From: Ustilaginoidea virens
Lineage: Eukaryota > Ascomycota > Sordariomycetes > Hypocreales > Clavicipitaceae
Assembly (NCBI RefSeq): GCF_000687475.1
Contig: NC_057318.1
Span: 744,001-808,000 of the forward strand
Direction: 5' to 3'
Length of the DNA: 64,000 bases
This document shows, piece by piece, positions 1 to 11,691 of this stretch (position 1 is its first letter; each line of letters begins with the position of its first letter). The notes under the pieces are model-generated. The model was not told the origin of the DNA. It was given only the letters and a program-made list of their open reading frames with translations, and searched no databases. Position numbers and translations under genes: made by a program.

Positions 1-541
1 TGAGGAACCCGATCAAGAGAGAGTATGTCGTCCAGCCGGCAATTTGAATTTGCGACCCAATCACCCTGAAGGACGTTGCCCTTAGCCATGCCTGACCCCT
101 CCTCCATGTGCGCAGCCGAAACCAGGTCAGCTTTACATCTTCTACTCACCTCAGACGATACTCGGGATCACTCGGCGAAAGCGCCGCGCGCTCGGCATCC
201 GTCATGGCGTTGTTTGCCAGCCCCTTGGCCACATGCCCAATGCTGTACCCAAGGCCAGCTTGAGCTGAGTAGAAGATCTTATTTCACCAAGAGATTAGCC
301 AACCCGCTCAAACGGCAAGAAATCATGCAGAGGGCGTGTCGCTTCGTACAATGCCAAACCAAACGAGGACGTCGTCGGCACGCAGGCCCTTGGTACCAAC
401 GGCTCGGATCCTTGCATATGTCCTGAGAAAGGTCGACAGCACCCCCGTGCCGTAAAGCGTGAAGAGCTCGATGGTGAAGTTGCGAAACGCCTTTTGCGCG
501 GCTGCTGCGGCGGCCGCCTGCGCAGCTGGATCGCCCGGCAT
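1..541 (-). CDS. Fungal rhodopsin-like integral membrane protein, N-terminal part, runs off left edge
   Basis: Three exons can be read on the minus strand: 541-350, 277-150 and 65-1, separated by introns of 72 bp (donor GTACGA, acceptor TAAG) and 84 bp (donor GTGAGT, acceptor CAG). All phases close. The start MPGDPAAQ is followed by an alanine run and a first membrane-type segment (FTIELFTLYGTGVLSTFLRT). Exon 2 carries YSIGHVAKGL and ends in SPSDPEYRLR. Exon 3 begins VIGSQIQIAGW and continues into a hydrophobic segment. This order (short N-terminus, TM1, R-A-D-D-V, then a Y-S-I-G-like loop and an AGW segment) is that of the large fungal rhodopsin-like/Pth11-related family (DUF Fung_rhodopsin), seven-helix plasma-membrane proteins of mostly unknown ligand. 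The C-terminal helices lie outside the window. A start further upstream in the same frame (640) would add an isoleucine run and is unlikely. Confidence 0.75.
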
Positions 542-2798
542 GGCCAGGGCGAGGAACTGGCAACGCTTGTTACAAGTGCAAAGGGCGGCTTGTGGCAGGC
601 GTCGATGTTTGATGATGATGATGATGATGATGAAGCACAAGACATGGCAGTCTATTTAGTTGGCCCCGTCGCCGCATACATGGCAAAGGATATTTGGTTC
701 AAGGGGATAGGGATAGGACGGGTTTCCGCCACCCTTCCTTCCCTGGGCAGCCCTCGTCTGGGGCGTTTGGGGGGGGATGGAGCTGCGATCTAGATTTCCT
801 CAGGTTCGAGCGAGCTGCAATAGCTCCAATCCTCTGGTCGACCCTGCTGCACTGGGCTTAGAGCGAAAAGCTTTTTCGTTCGCACGCCAATCATTACCGA
901 TCGGGGAGCTGTCCGGAGGATTCTTCTGTGGAGAGGACCCGTCACCACCATGACTGCCGTTGACTAGGTGGTGGACATGAGAGGAGATCGAGGGCCCACC
1001 TCTGGCGGCCCTAGGGAATGCAGAATGCAAACCAGGGTGCCATGCTATACGGGGGGACTGCCGTTTCCATTTGCTTCTTGGCAAGCCGGGGGCATCGGCT
1101 TCAGATTGCCAGCCACTACCGAGTTTGGCGAGGGCAAAGTGGAAATTTCCAGGCGCCTCCCAGGGCGCGCAGAGGTCTGAGGTGGCTTTCCCCGCTGGCC
1201 TGCCAACAAACATGAAGCTATGAAAGCCACCCGCCCAAAGGCACGAACACTCCAGACTCCAACAAGAGTCTATACCCAACGCAACCAGCAAGAGCAAGCC
1301 CACGGCTGCGCAGGACCCTGCACGCCGCGAAATCACCTGCGCCCAGCTGAAAAGACGCTCCAAGCCAACGTTTGACGAGAGGCGCCAAGGCTTTCAACGC
1401 TGGATGCTCGGTAGGCAAGGGGCGATTCATGTGATGCCTGGCTGCACAGCCAGCTTCATCCCAAGGGAGGCTCGCCGGTCGCTCGCTCGCTCACAGCACG
1501 AACTTGCGCAGACGGTCCCGACGCAGTCCACTAGCCGCCCCCGCTGTGACATTCTGCCTCGGCCCGTCAGCACGAAAACAGTCCTGGTTTTCCGCCGGAC
1601 GCGCCCACGACAACAAGCGTCTGCCCTTTGGGCTGGTGCCATGCCTGCTGTTGCTCCGGAGTCCGTCTGGTTGACGTGGAACACAGCTGCCACCAAAGAC
1701 AAGGAGCGAAAGGAGAGCTGAATGGGACAACCAGTGGCTGCTGGCTAGTTCAGCGGTTCACGTTCACGTTCCCTCGCAGGGCAAGGCATAGGTGCCTGGG
1801 ACACGAACGCCACACCGATTGGCTCCTTGGGCCAAAATGGTTGTTGCTGCTTGTTGCTGCGCACCGGAATCCGGGTGTGTCTCTTTCCGGCGCCCGCAAC
1901 TGCTGGCGTCTTGGCGCCCTTGAACCAACGTGCCGGGACGGTTGAGTCGACGAGTTGGTGCACGAAATGGGCAGCATGGCTTGAACTCTTTACTGATTAC
2001 TTGTTGGTCTGCCCAATCACGTCTTGGCAATGCTTTGACTTCCCGGGCATGTGAACGTCTGCACCGGCACCGGCACCGGCACTACAGCACGCCTCGCGGG
2101 CACAGCTCGAGCGAAGCCGAACCCGACGCTTTGGCAAGGACCGGAAATGGAGCGTTTCCAGGTCCTCGACGGCGACCTGCCCCGACTGCGGAGCCACGGA
2201 GTGCAGCGGACAGAGCCGGCCCGTACAGGCCTGGCCTGCACCGGAGGACAACCCTCATCATCACGTCTACGGGAGTACTGGCTGCCAAATATTCCGCAAA
2301 TATGTGTGTGTGCAGCAGCCACGGCCTGGGTACCAGTGGCGGACGACCGCCCTCCGTACATGGCAGCTGCGCTATCGACAAGCCACCGCCGCCCATGGGT
2401 TCCGTGGTGGATGCCGCCTTTGAGGCCCGGACATAGAGGCCCGTTTATATCCGGGCTAGCCAAGACGTCGGACCAGTGACTTTTGCTTTGTGCTGGAGGA
2501 AAATGCCATGCTACCCGGATTGCTAGACCCCTATCTAGCGGTACACACCGTTGTTTGACCAGCTTTCGGAGGACCCCCTTGAGGACCCCCTTTAGAACTG
2601 CTGCAGCAGACGGGCACACAGAACCTCAACAGGCGGCTATGCCGCCATTGTACACGTATTGCACCCCAGGCCGACGCAGCATTGCTACGGGACCCTGCAG
2701 CGGGGCGTTGCGTTACCAGTACAGCAAGTCGCGGAAGAAAAAAAGGGGGGCAGGATTGTACGACAAATGTTCAATTTACTTTTCAAACAAAACTTGTT
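542..2798. other. Intergenic region, no supported gene
   Basis: This is the upstream region of the rhodopsin-like gene and the downstream region of the FAD oxidase. It has a (GAT)7 microsatellite at 611-632, an ACCGGC run near 2059-2078 and a directly repeated 12-mer (GAGGACCCCCTT) near 2570-2593. The longest open frame (1363-800, minus, 187 codons) has a hydrophobic N-terminus but no recognisable family, no introns and no homologous-looking motif, so it is not called. Confidence 0.6.
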
Positions 2799-4791
2799 TC
2801 ACGCTATGGGGCCGAAGAAGCTAAACCTGCGCGACGGATCATACCTCTTCTTCAGGGCCGAGAGGCGATCCTGGCGCCACTGAGCACTGCCGTACCATCC
2901 CTTGGGCCCTTCGTTTCCGTAGGCATAGTTGACGTAGGCTCGCACGTCCGACATGCCGCTTGCCTGGCGGAGGACCTCGCGAAGCTTGTTGCCCAGGTCC
3001 TTTGCTCGCTGGTCGAGCGCGGGGCCGTCCGGCCGGTACGTGATCAACGGGGCGGCCAGGAGGTGGGCGTCGCGAAAGGCAAAGGCCGTCGATGCGCCGG
3101 CCACGGCCTGCACCCCCTGGACCGAGTATCCCTCAAACATGAAGAGCGAGCCGTTGAAGGCGGACGGTCCCTTTGTGGCGTCGGCGAAAATCGCGTAGGC
3201 CTGCTGCTGGGCCGCGACGTTGTAGGACTGAAGGTAGATGGGGAACCGGGGATTGGCGAAGCCTGCCTTCTGGCAGGGCGGGGACGACAGCGAGATGCCG
3301 GTCCAACCTGCGAGATCCCTGTATGTGCCGCTGAGGGGCGTCACGGCGATGGGTCCCAGGTCGTGGAAGGGCTTGGTGAACTGGGCGTCGACCGCCTTGA
3401 CGCCTTCCTGAATGATGTAGAAGATGATGATGGGCTGCGGTAAAACAAGCAAGTCAGTACGGTGTTTTTTTTTTTCCTTTTCCTTTTTTCTTTTTTTCCT
3501 TTTCTCCAGCCGGCCGAAGAGCATGTCCTCAGGAAGCCGGGGTCTACTCACGTTGTTGGCGTCCGTGGAAGGGTCCCGAAGCCAGTATGACCAGTTGATG
3601 ACGCCCACGGGCTGCGTGCCGTTTTGGAGGAGATGCTTGTTGGCGGCGTCGTAGACGGCGCTCACCTTGTCGCCGGAGAAAATGATGGTCTCGATAGCCC
3701 AGTCGGCCTTTTGGATGTCGTACACCTTGGCGGTGACGGACGTGACGATGCCGAAGTTGTGGCCGGCGCCATTGAGAGCCCACCAGAGATCGCACGAGGG
3801 CGTGATGGTCTGCAGCTGTCCGCTGGCAAAGACCATGTTTACCGAGACGAGCTGGTCTGCGACGAGGCCGTGGTGGCCCTGGAGCCAGCCGTGGCCGCCT
3901 CCCAGCGCCGGGCCCATATAGCTGACGCATTCGCAAGTCCCGGTGACTGAGGCGCGAAAAGCCATGTTAGCCGTGATGGCATCGTACAGACGCTGTCTGG
4001 GGGAAAGGGGGGGGGGGGGGGGTTTCGTCCCGGACACTCATGCAGGTGGACATGGGTGTCTGCAGACTCGCGGGCGGGAAAAGGTAAGTGGGAAAAAAAA
4101 AGAATAGAATAAAATAACATTTGCAGAAAGATGCAAAACCACTTGCCTGTTTGTTTGCCGGCCGCCCACAACTTGTCAGTCACGTCCTTGGAGAGCGTGC
4201 CTCCTCCAATCTTGGCCGTCTTCCCGTCCGCGGCGACCTGGACGGAATCCAGCTGGTCGAGGTAAATCTCAACGCCGGACTTCATGCCGCCCAGCGTCGT
4301 AATGGCCCCGTGGGCCCCGTTGTAGGCGAGAAAAGGCAGGCCCTTCTTGTTGGCATACTTGACCTGCGCGGGGGGGGAAATTGGCGCTCGCGTCAGCACG
4401 CCGCATCAATCACGCAGCAGCAGCTTTGGCCAGCATGGAAAAGGGGGGGGGCCCTTGGCAGGGAAAACTTGGAACAAGAGCAAAGCATGGTTTTTTTTTC
4501 GCGTACCGTTGCAGCGACGTCCTGCTCGGTGGCGGGCACCACGACGACATTGACCGTGGGCGGGTCCAAGCTAGACCAGCGGCGCGACGAATCGTTGAAG
4601 CCCTGGGACCCGGGAAAGTAGACCTTGGCCCCGGGCGACAGCCGGGCCTGCAGCTCTCGCGCCTCGCCAACGTCTCGCGGGCACAGGCCGTGGAGCAGGC
4701 CTCGAGCCAGGGGCAGGCTGTAGCACGCAGACGTCACGGCCCAGGCGGCCACTGCGACAATCGCGTCCATCTTGAACTTGGACCTGGACAT
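2799..4791 (-). CDS. Secreted FAD-dependent oxidase, berberine bridge enzyme-like (PCMH-type FAD domain)
   Basis: Four exons on the minus strand: 4791-4507, 4363-4147, 3946-3552 and 3434-2799, giving about 510 residues. The N-terminus is a likely signal peptide; an internal Met at 4770 (MDAIVAV) would make it more compact. The FAD-binding part has the usual flavin-anchoring His in NGAHG (about residue 113) and the second anchoring region with Cys just after the intron 2 joint (TGTCECVSYMG, Cys172/174), followed by LGGGHGWLQGHHGLVADQ. The C-terminal BBE segment has YVNYAYGNEGP and ends near RYDPSRRFSFFG. These are hallmarks of fungal secreted BBE-like oxidases with bicovalent FAD, which oxidise sugars or secondary-metabolite alcohols; the substrate cannot be read from sequence. 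Intron 2 (4146-3947) starts with GC inside AG|GCAAGT. Using that donor restores the conserved KQTVTG, and no GT donor does so. There are no cluster-type neighbours within 2 kb. Confidence 0.9.
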
Positions 4792-6948
4792 GGCGGGCGG
4801 ATGGGACAGAACGCTGGGCTGTGGAGAGGAGATCCGTGGGAGTATTATACCCGATGTTGTCGGATGCGGGCGATGGCGCCGATGCAGGCGCGATGCAGGG
4901 CGATGGAGGTCCAATGCAGGTGGCCGGGGGGGGGGGGGGAGGGGAGAGCTTTGCCGTTGCCAACCGGGTCGTCTGCTTTCCGCAAGCACAGATTGCAGGT
5001 CAGGATGGGAGGGGGCGAAGCAGGGAAAGCCGTGACGCAGTTCGGAGAGGCTCGGAGAGGCGGCGTCGAAGCCCATTTTAACTGCTGGGACTGGGTGCCG
5101 GCACGGCAGGGCACGCTGGGCCGTTCAAACCTGGAGGCGAGGGATCACGAGGGTCGGTCGATCGGAGGGGACTATAGAATCCAGCCGACGATGCTAGCAC
5201 CAACGTCATGAGCCCTCGCATCCGTGGTGCGGCAAACTGCGGCGGCGGGCCACGGGAGTTGGGCTCCGTCATTTCCTGCTCTCTGGTACATAGCAGGTTG
5301 AAGGACAGGCGAGGCGGATCCCGCTAGGCTAGGCGAGTCCGGGTGACTCGAGGCTAGCGGACGAGGACGTCTCCATCAGGAAGTAATCGTCAGCCGCCAT
5401 CGTCAGCCGCCCTGCATAACTGTGTCCTTGCTTGGGTCCCGCAAAGAGGGCTGGCCGTTCTATCCTGCTTTGGTTCCACTATTGCAGCAGTCAGCGAAGA
5501 ACCGGGTCAAACAAGCCGAAGAGGTCCAGAGCACGGAGTTGCCCATGTAATTGTGGGATGGGAGGAATGGCTCACCCCCTTTTTTTTTTTTTCTTTATCT
5601 TCTGGGCTTCAAGTCACTTAATCTTCGTGAATAGCAGAAGCACGTCATTTCGCTTCCACGGAGATGTTGTTCCTGTTGGCAAAGGGAGCCCCTTCCCCCC
5701 CAGCCCCTGCATGGCACGACGATCTTGACGAGTCGCCATCCAGCTGGCACTTGAAACCCAGCCCCGCGTCCTGCGGGGAGCGAATCCGAATCCGGGAGGC
5801 GGCTCGATGCGCCATAAGCCTTGCATGGACTATTTGACATGTGTGTACGGAGTACCGTACTTCCGTATGCAAGGAGCCCCCACGAGACTGAGGCTGCCTG
5901 CCCCTGGCATTTCGGGGCTTCAACCAGCCGGCGTAGCCGCATGACTGACAGCTGGAATGCAGGGAATTTCTGCCCCCAGGGTTCTCAAAGACCCGGACCT
6001 GGCGGCTTGTACCATGTACGGAGTATTTCTGTCGAGCTTGGCGTGGCTCAGCTAGGCCGTGGCGGCATGTCTGGACGAACCCTGCCCTGCGTTGTCTGCG
6101 TCAGACTTGAATCCTTTTGCCCATGACCTGACCTGGAAGTGAATTGCTGCACAAGTCGCGCAATCACGGTCTCCTCCGAGACCAGTGCAGAGGATGGGGA
6201 AGAGCCATCCGCGAGACGTTGGGACGGCCCAAACAACCACGGCTGCTGCTTGAATCGCGGCATCGAGGTCGCCCGTTCTGGCGCGATGGTGGAATCTGTT
6301 GGATCCCATCTCACCATGAGCATGGCGGGCCTCTTCCGCCGAGTTTGGAGGAAACAACCACCTACAGGAAGGAGTAAGGGAATACAACGACGATCAAGGC
6401 CGCAATGCCGCAGCGAGCAAAGCATCATACGGCCATACGCGCAAGCGTCGGGGCTATCGTCTGCAGGCCCGCCCGTCTACCTCTTGGCCGGGGACTTTGA
6501 CCAAGAGTTCTCATGCTGCTAGGAGAATGGGTGCTGTGCTTGCTCCAGCCTGGCTGGACTCTGCGCTGGGCCTTTGGCAATTCAATGGCTGGGATGTCCA
6601 GGTTCGGTCAAGATGCAACCCGGGGCGCATCCGGAAATCAAGCAGGCAAAAAAGGGCAAAAAAAAACTAGACACGTCCCGGCTCCAGGCTTTGGATGGCG
6701 CGATGCGACCAGTGATGCGACCAGCGACCGATGAAAAGGCACGAGGAGAGTTGGACCATCTTCAACCACCAACCAACTTGTTACCCACCCCCTCGCCCCA
6801 CCCCATCGCTGCTATCAATCTTATCGGTCAATGGGCGAAATGCTCCACCTTTGAAAATCTCCATTGCCACTAGTTCACTTCAGTTGCTCCAGCATCAATT
6901 CGGCCGGGCCCTTCTCGAGGAATCTACAGGTAAAATCCCGATGCAGCC
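4792..6948. other. Divergent intergenic region between FAD oxidase and PUS1
   Basis: This region holds promoter and 5' UTR sequence for both flanking genes. It has a G-rich tract at about 4926-4939, a T-tract near 5579-5592 and two copies of TACGGAGTA (5845-5853 and 6017-6025), the first inside a near palindrome GTACGGAGTACCGTAC. Open frames here are short, overlapping and without family signatures. Confidence 0.6.
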
Positions 6949-9047
6949 ATGGATGCCACGCCGCTGGTTCCGTCGCCGGAGCACACTGCCCCTGACCCTG
7001 CCCCTGCCGACTCTGCGGACGCGAGCAAGCCTGACGCCGGCAATCCCGTCGAGGACCCAAAGTCTGACGACCGCGGGAAGAAGCGAGGCGAAAAGGGACG
7101 AGCAGAATGGAGGTGGGTTAGCTGAAGAAGAAGAAGGAGATGGTGATGGTGATGAAGAAGAAGAAGAAGAAGAAGAAGAAGAAGGAGAAGAATCCAAAAC
7201 CACGGCTGCTCCTCGAGGAAACAAAAGGAAAAGGACCTGACGCTGACCCCCCAGACGACAGCCGCCAGCAAAAGAACGACAGGAAGCGCCAAAAGAACGA
7301 CGACTGGCGCGAGCTCAAGCGCCGCAAGACGGGCGACAAGGCCGGCGAATCCGACCGCAAGAACCCCTTCTCCAAGGAGGAAATCGCCGCCGAGGAGCGC
7401 CGCCCGAAGCGCAAGGTCGCCGTCATGATCGGCTACTCTGGCACCGGGTACAAGGGCATGCAGGTCAACGGGGACGAGCCGACCATCGAGCGGGACCTGT
7501 TCAAGGCCTTTGTCGACGCCAAGGCCATCTCGAAGGCCAACGCCGACGACCCGCGCAAGTCGAGCCTCGCGCGGTGCGCCCGGACCGACAAGGGCGTCCA
7601 CGCGGCCGGCAACGTCATCAGCCTCAAGCTCATCATTGAGGATGGAGACGTGGTCGAGAGGATCAACGCCATGCTGCCGGACCAGATTCGGGTGTGGGGG
7701 ATCCAGCGGACCAACAACAGCTTCAACTGCTACCAGTACTGCGACTCGCGCTTCTACGAGTACCTGCTGCCCAGCTACTGCCTGCTGCCGCCGCATCCGC
7801 AGACGTATCTGGCCAAGAAGCTCGCCGAGCTGAACAAGGAGTACGGAGCCGAGGAGGAGGTGGCTGCGAGGATGGCCGACGTCGCGGGCTTTTGGGCCGA
7901 CGTCGAGGGCAACGTCATCAAGCCCGTCATCGAGGGGCTCAGCCCCGAGCTGAGGGCCGCCGTCATGGAAAGGGTGCATGCCCAGGAAGCGGAGGAGTAT
8001 GAAATCGCAAGGGCTGCCGCCGCTGCCGCCGCTGCCGCCGACGTCGACGAGGACAAGGACAAGGACAAGGACAAGGGCAAGGAGGCCAGCGCCCCTGCGG
8101 CGGCCGAACAGCAGGCGGAATCGTCGCCCGACGCCAAGCCGGAGAGCAAACCGACTCTCGAGTCGCACAAGCCCAAGAACCGCGACCTCGGCCCCATGGA
8201 CTACGCCCTCCGCGAAATAAAAGCCCACTACATCGATGCCAAGCGTCGCTACCGCGTCAGCCCCCAGCGCCTGGAGCAGCTCCAAGCCGTCCTGGACAAG
8301 TTCACCGGCACCAACAACTTCCACAACTACACGGTCCAAAAGACCTTTGGCGACCCCTCGTCCCGCCGGCACATCAAGTCCTTTGCCGTGAACCCCAACC
8401 CCGTCATAATCGGCAGCACGGAATGGCTCTCTCTCAAGGTCCACGGCCAGTCGTTCATGATGCACCAGATCCGCAAGATGGTTGGCTTGGCCTCCCTGAT
8501 GGTTCGGTGCGGCACCACCCTCGACCGAGTGGCCGACAGCTACCGCGCGCAGAAGATGGCCATTCCCAAGGCCCCCGGGTTGGGGTTGCTTCTTGAGAGG
8601 CCTGTCTTTGAGAATTACAACCGCCGGGCCAAGGACACGCTGGGGAAGCCGGAGATTGATTTTGGCAAGTACGAGGATAAGTTGCTGGCCTTTAAGAACA
8701 AGCACATCTACAGCCGGATCTTTGAGGTGGAAGAAAAGGAGAATACGTAAGTTGGCGCTTTTTTCCCTTTTTTTTCCCCTTTTTTCCCTTTTTTTTTTTT
8801 TTTTTTTCTTTTTTAACCCTTGCCCTAAATGCAACCTGCCTGATAAGGAAGACTGATGGAAGATAGATTCCACGGATTTTACAACCAGATTGATCAGTTC
8901 AAGTCGAATCATTTCCTGTGGTTGACGGCCGGAGGCCTCAAGGTTGCGGAGCTGAACAAGGATGCCGATGCGGCCACCACGCAGCAGGACGTGGATAAGG
9001 CGCTCGGTGACGAGGATGAGGAGGATCCCGAGGGTGGCGAGGGCTAA
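6949..9047 (+). CDS. PUS1: tRNA pseudouridine synthase 1 (TruA family)
   Basis: Exons are 6949-7112, 7262-8746 and 8852-9047; the phases (2, 2) close and give 614 residues. The start ATG sits in CAGCCATGG. The TruA-family catalytic motif CARTDKGVHAAGN places the nucleophilic Asp at about residue 164. Other family segments are KVAVMIGYSGTGYKGMQ, RVWGIQRTNNSFNCYQ, DSRFYEYLLPSY, NNFHNYTVQKTF and the C-terminal MMHQIRKMVGLASLM. The last exon supplies FYNQIDQFKSNHFLW, which is typical of the Pus1 C-terminus. Pus1 isomerises uridine in nuclear and cytoplasmic tRNAs (and U2 snRNA in yeast). A charged nonconserved insert around residues 300-370 contains an alanine run and a KD repeat. Intron 1 (7113-7261) contains a GAA/GAT-rich microsatellite that stays open in another frame; its acceptor was fixed by frame closure. 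The gene is convergent with Med22, with a 204 bp gap. Confidence 0.95.
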
Positions 9048-9251
9048 AACACCCTGTTCCTGTCAAAAGACCCTTGTTCTGTGTAGAAAAAAAAAAAAAA
9101 GCAAGGAGAACCTGACCACCGTACTCCTTGGTTCTGGAATGGCAACGCTGTCAGACGAGTAACCTTGTTCCCATGGCCCAACGCCGCACCCAGCCACCGT
9201 TGAACAAATGCCGCCTTGTCCCCAAACTCCAAAAAAGCATGCACAAGACAA

Positions 9252-9861
9252 CTACCTCTTCACGGGCCCATCGCTCTCCTTCCTCAGAACCTGCCACGTG
9301 CCGCCAGAGCGCTCCGCCAGCGCCCTCATCTTCCCGCCCTCAAGCTCGCTCAACAGGCCCGCCACGGCCTGGACGTGCTGCTCCACCTGAGCCTCTTTCG
9401 CTTTCCGACCCGGGTCCCCCTGTCCGAGCGGCCCGAATATCCAGAGCTCCTTGATTTTGCGCGACAGCGTGAGGAGCTCCTTGATGGAAGAGTTCTAGCT
9501 CCCCCGTTAACGAGGTTCTCCTCCGACAGGAAACGCCAGTGGTGAGGGGGAAGGGGGGGGGGGGGGGGGCGTGTACCAATCCATCAAACTCCATCTTGAT
9601 GGAAATGCCCGTCACGGCCATGGTCTCCGGGTTGGCGTTGGCGCGCTCGCCTTCGGCCTGGACGGTCGCCAGCATCATGAGGGTCCTGTACCGCGTGAGG
9701 ATCTCGGCCACCAGGCGGTTGTGGATGTCTACCGGGGCATCGCATCAGCCTAACGAGGGCAACATGCTGCGACGACGGTGGGGGAATGCGGGAGCAGCGG
9801 GGGAGCAGCGACGCTGGCACTAACCCATCAGATTGGACGACGAGGGCTGCGACCGGTCCAT
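9252..9861 (-). CDS. MED22: Mediator of RNA polymerase II transcription subunit 22
   Basis: Exons are 9861-9825, 9728-9577 and 9494-9252; phases 1 and 0 close and give 143 residues, the usual length for fungal Med22 (Srb6). The N-terminus reads MDRSQPSSSNLMDIHNRL, continuing into AEILTRYRTLMMLATVQAEG and the conserved MAVTGISIKMEFDGL. The last exon begins NSSIKELLTLSRKIKELWIF and then FGPLGQGDP, followed by an amphipathic helix with AKEAQVEQHVQAVAGLL. Med22 pairs with Med11 in the head module of Mediator, in the nucleus. Intron 2 contains a run of about 19 G on the plus strand (9551-9569), within the non-coding part. Confidence 0.93.
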
Positions 9862-11691
9862 TATTGGGGCTGGGGCTGTGGTTCGTGATGGGCTGTGTGT
9901 TTGCCGCGCGGGTTGAGGCGGTTGGCTGGCATGACGTTGAAATCATTCCCAGTGGGTGAGAGGCGAGCGGTGGCGCAGGCGGGTCGGTGAGTGGGGTGGC
10001 GGGCAGCCTGTTTCTGCGCCACTCGGCAGCGAAGTAAATCCGGTCGAGTTTTTTTTTTTTTGCCACAGCTGGCACGGAGTGCTCCGGACCCGTCCCGGTA
10101 CGGGGCGGCGGTTGGAATATGGCGTTGCTGCTCTTTTGCGCTGAGTTTTGTTGAACGAAAGTCCCTGGCCGAGGGTGAAAAGCACCGGAAAAGCACCGGA
10201 AAAGCACCGGAAAAGCACCGACACCAAGTGAATATGCAGCCTTGTGATGCGTCATCTCTTGCCAACTTCTTCACGCGCGAATGCACAGCTAACAAGCCTA
10301 CAAGCCGAAGTGAATTGCGTCGCTGGGCCAGAGCACCAAGGGAGCTGAGCTGGGCGCCCGTGCCAAGAGTCGCCAAGACCCAACCGTCACCACGAGACAA
10401 CAATGCCTAAGTTGCATGTGGTGGTTAACCCTAGACAATTTAAAGGAGCCGATGACTGGTGGTTGTGCCTGGATACGAGTCGATGGCTGAGCTTCTTTTG
10501 CCGTAAACTGCCTGTCTACGGACGTACCTACCTTGGGTACTTTAGTATGGGTAGGTACCTATGTAGGTACCCGTCCGTCCCTACGCATCTTACCTACCTG
10601 TAACAAGTCTGAGCTTGCCAGGGATTTGTCATATCCGACCTAGGCTCCGTATCCATGTCGTTTTCCCCCAAGTCGTCAGGGGCTGCCAAGACCCAGGTAC
10701 GGAGCAGTGCAAATTGAGCATCTATTTATATTTCTTCTGGCTGTCAAGCCGTCAATTATCGCCACGGGGTGATGCGGAGTAAGCCGGTGTCATTGCCTCA
10801 GGCTGCGACTCGGGTATTCGGCACTCGATCGCAGTCGATCGAGTCACCGAGTCTACTCCGTACTCCGCACTCCGCACCGCTCAAATGGATTGAGAATCCA
10901 GCATCGCTCAGCGTACTTGGACAGCGTCGCGTTGCTCTGACTTGCAGCCGGGATTTCTGCAGCGCCAACATGGCGGTCTGGCAAAACCGGGAAATGTCAA
11001 GTGCACAGCGCACTCGAATGCCTAGCTCTCATTGGCCGGGCCGTTGTGAGACGCCTGGCCATTGTTGGACATGTGGCGGATTTTCCGAGGCTGAAACTTG
11101 CTGTTGGGTGGAGGTGCCACGCAGCCTGCCCCTGAAATTGCGGGTCCGTTCAGGGGGGACCAAAGCGTCACCCACCTGGTTGGTCCGATTTATCCATATA
11201 GAACCTGGTGTTCCCCAGACGCGTTAAAAGGAATCAAGGATCCAAGCTATGGCCAGGAAGGCGCACCCGTCAGGGGTCTGGTCAGAGGGGTCTGGTCAGC
11301 ATTTGCAATTCAGAGGGCACTGAAAGGGCCGGCTAGCCTACATTAAGGGTTCAGGAGGAAGAAAAAAAAAAAGTCTCTATGCTCACCTACAGCTAGTTTT
11401 GCATTGCCAACATTCCCCTTGATCCTTTATTTACTATGCCCTCAAGTTCTCAGCTCTGGCTGTCGTTACCTACTACCTACCTAGCCACCTAATAGTCAGT
11501 TCTGTTGTTCACCGTCTTTCTCTCGATGCTCTCCTTTCCTTAGCCTCCTAGTCCCCCGTTGTGGAATATCCTTACCGTTCATCGGCGACATCCCTCGTCG
11601 GCGACATCCTTCATCGGCGACGTCGACTGAGAGTGCTCTCGTCGCCTCTTCGCTCCCCTTCTCCCCATCTTACCCAGCAAAACAAGAGACC
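9862..11691. other. Divergent intergenic region between Med22 and bestrophin-like gene
   Basis: No gene is supported. The region holds four tandem copies of an 11-mer (10178-10220), a patch of TACCTAC/GTAGGTACC motifs (10525-10602), TACTCCGTA (10854-10862) and a further CTACCTACCTAG near 11470. The pyrimidine-rich 5' leader of the bestrophin gene (11500-11691) has three copies of a TCGGCGAC-containing unit. A 152-codon frame at 10769-11227 shows no family features. Confidence 0.6.
10178..10220. repeat. 11-bp tandem repeat, four copies
   Basis: The unit AAAAGCACCGG is repeated almost perfectly four times; the last copy lacks one G. It lies about 320 bp upstream of the Med22 start codon, in non-coding sequence. 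Confidence 0.9.

Noticed and set aside
800..1363. 187-codon minus-strand frame with a signal-peptide-like N-terminus
   Set aside because: It is a single frame in an intergenic region with irregular composition, no recognised domain or cysteine pattern, and overlapping frames on other strands of similar length.
6924..8912. 662-codon minus-strand open frame
   Set aside because: It is the antisense shadow of PUS1. The plus strand has the catalytic motif and spliced frame, while this frame is Leu/Val/Ala-rich without a family.
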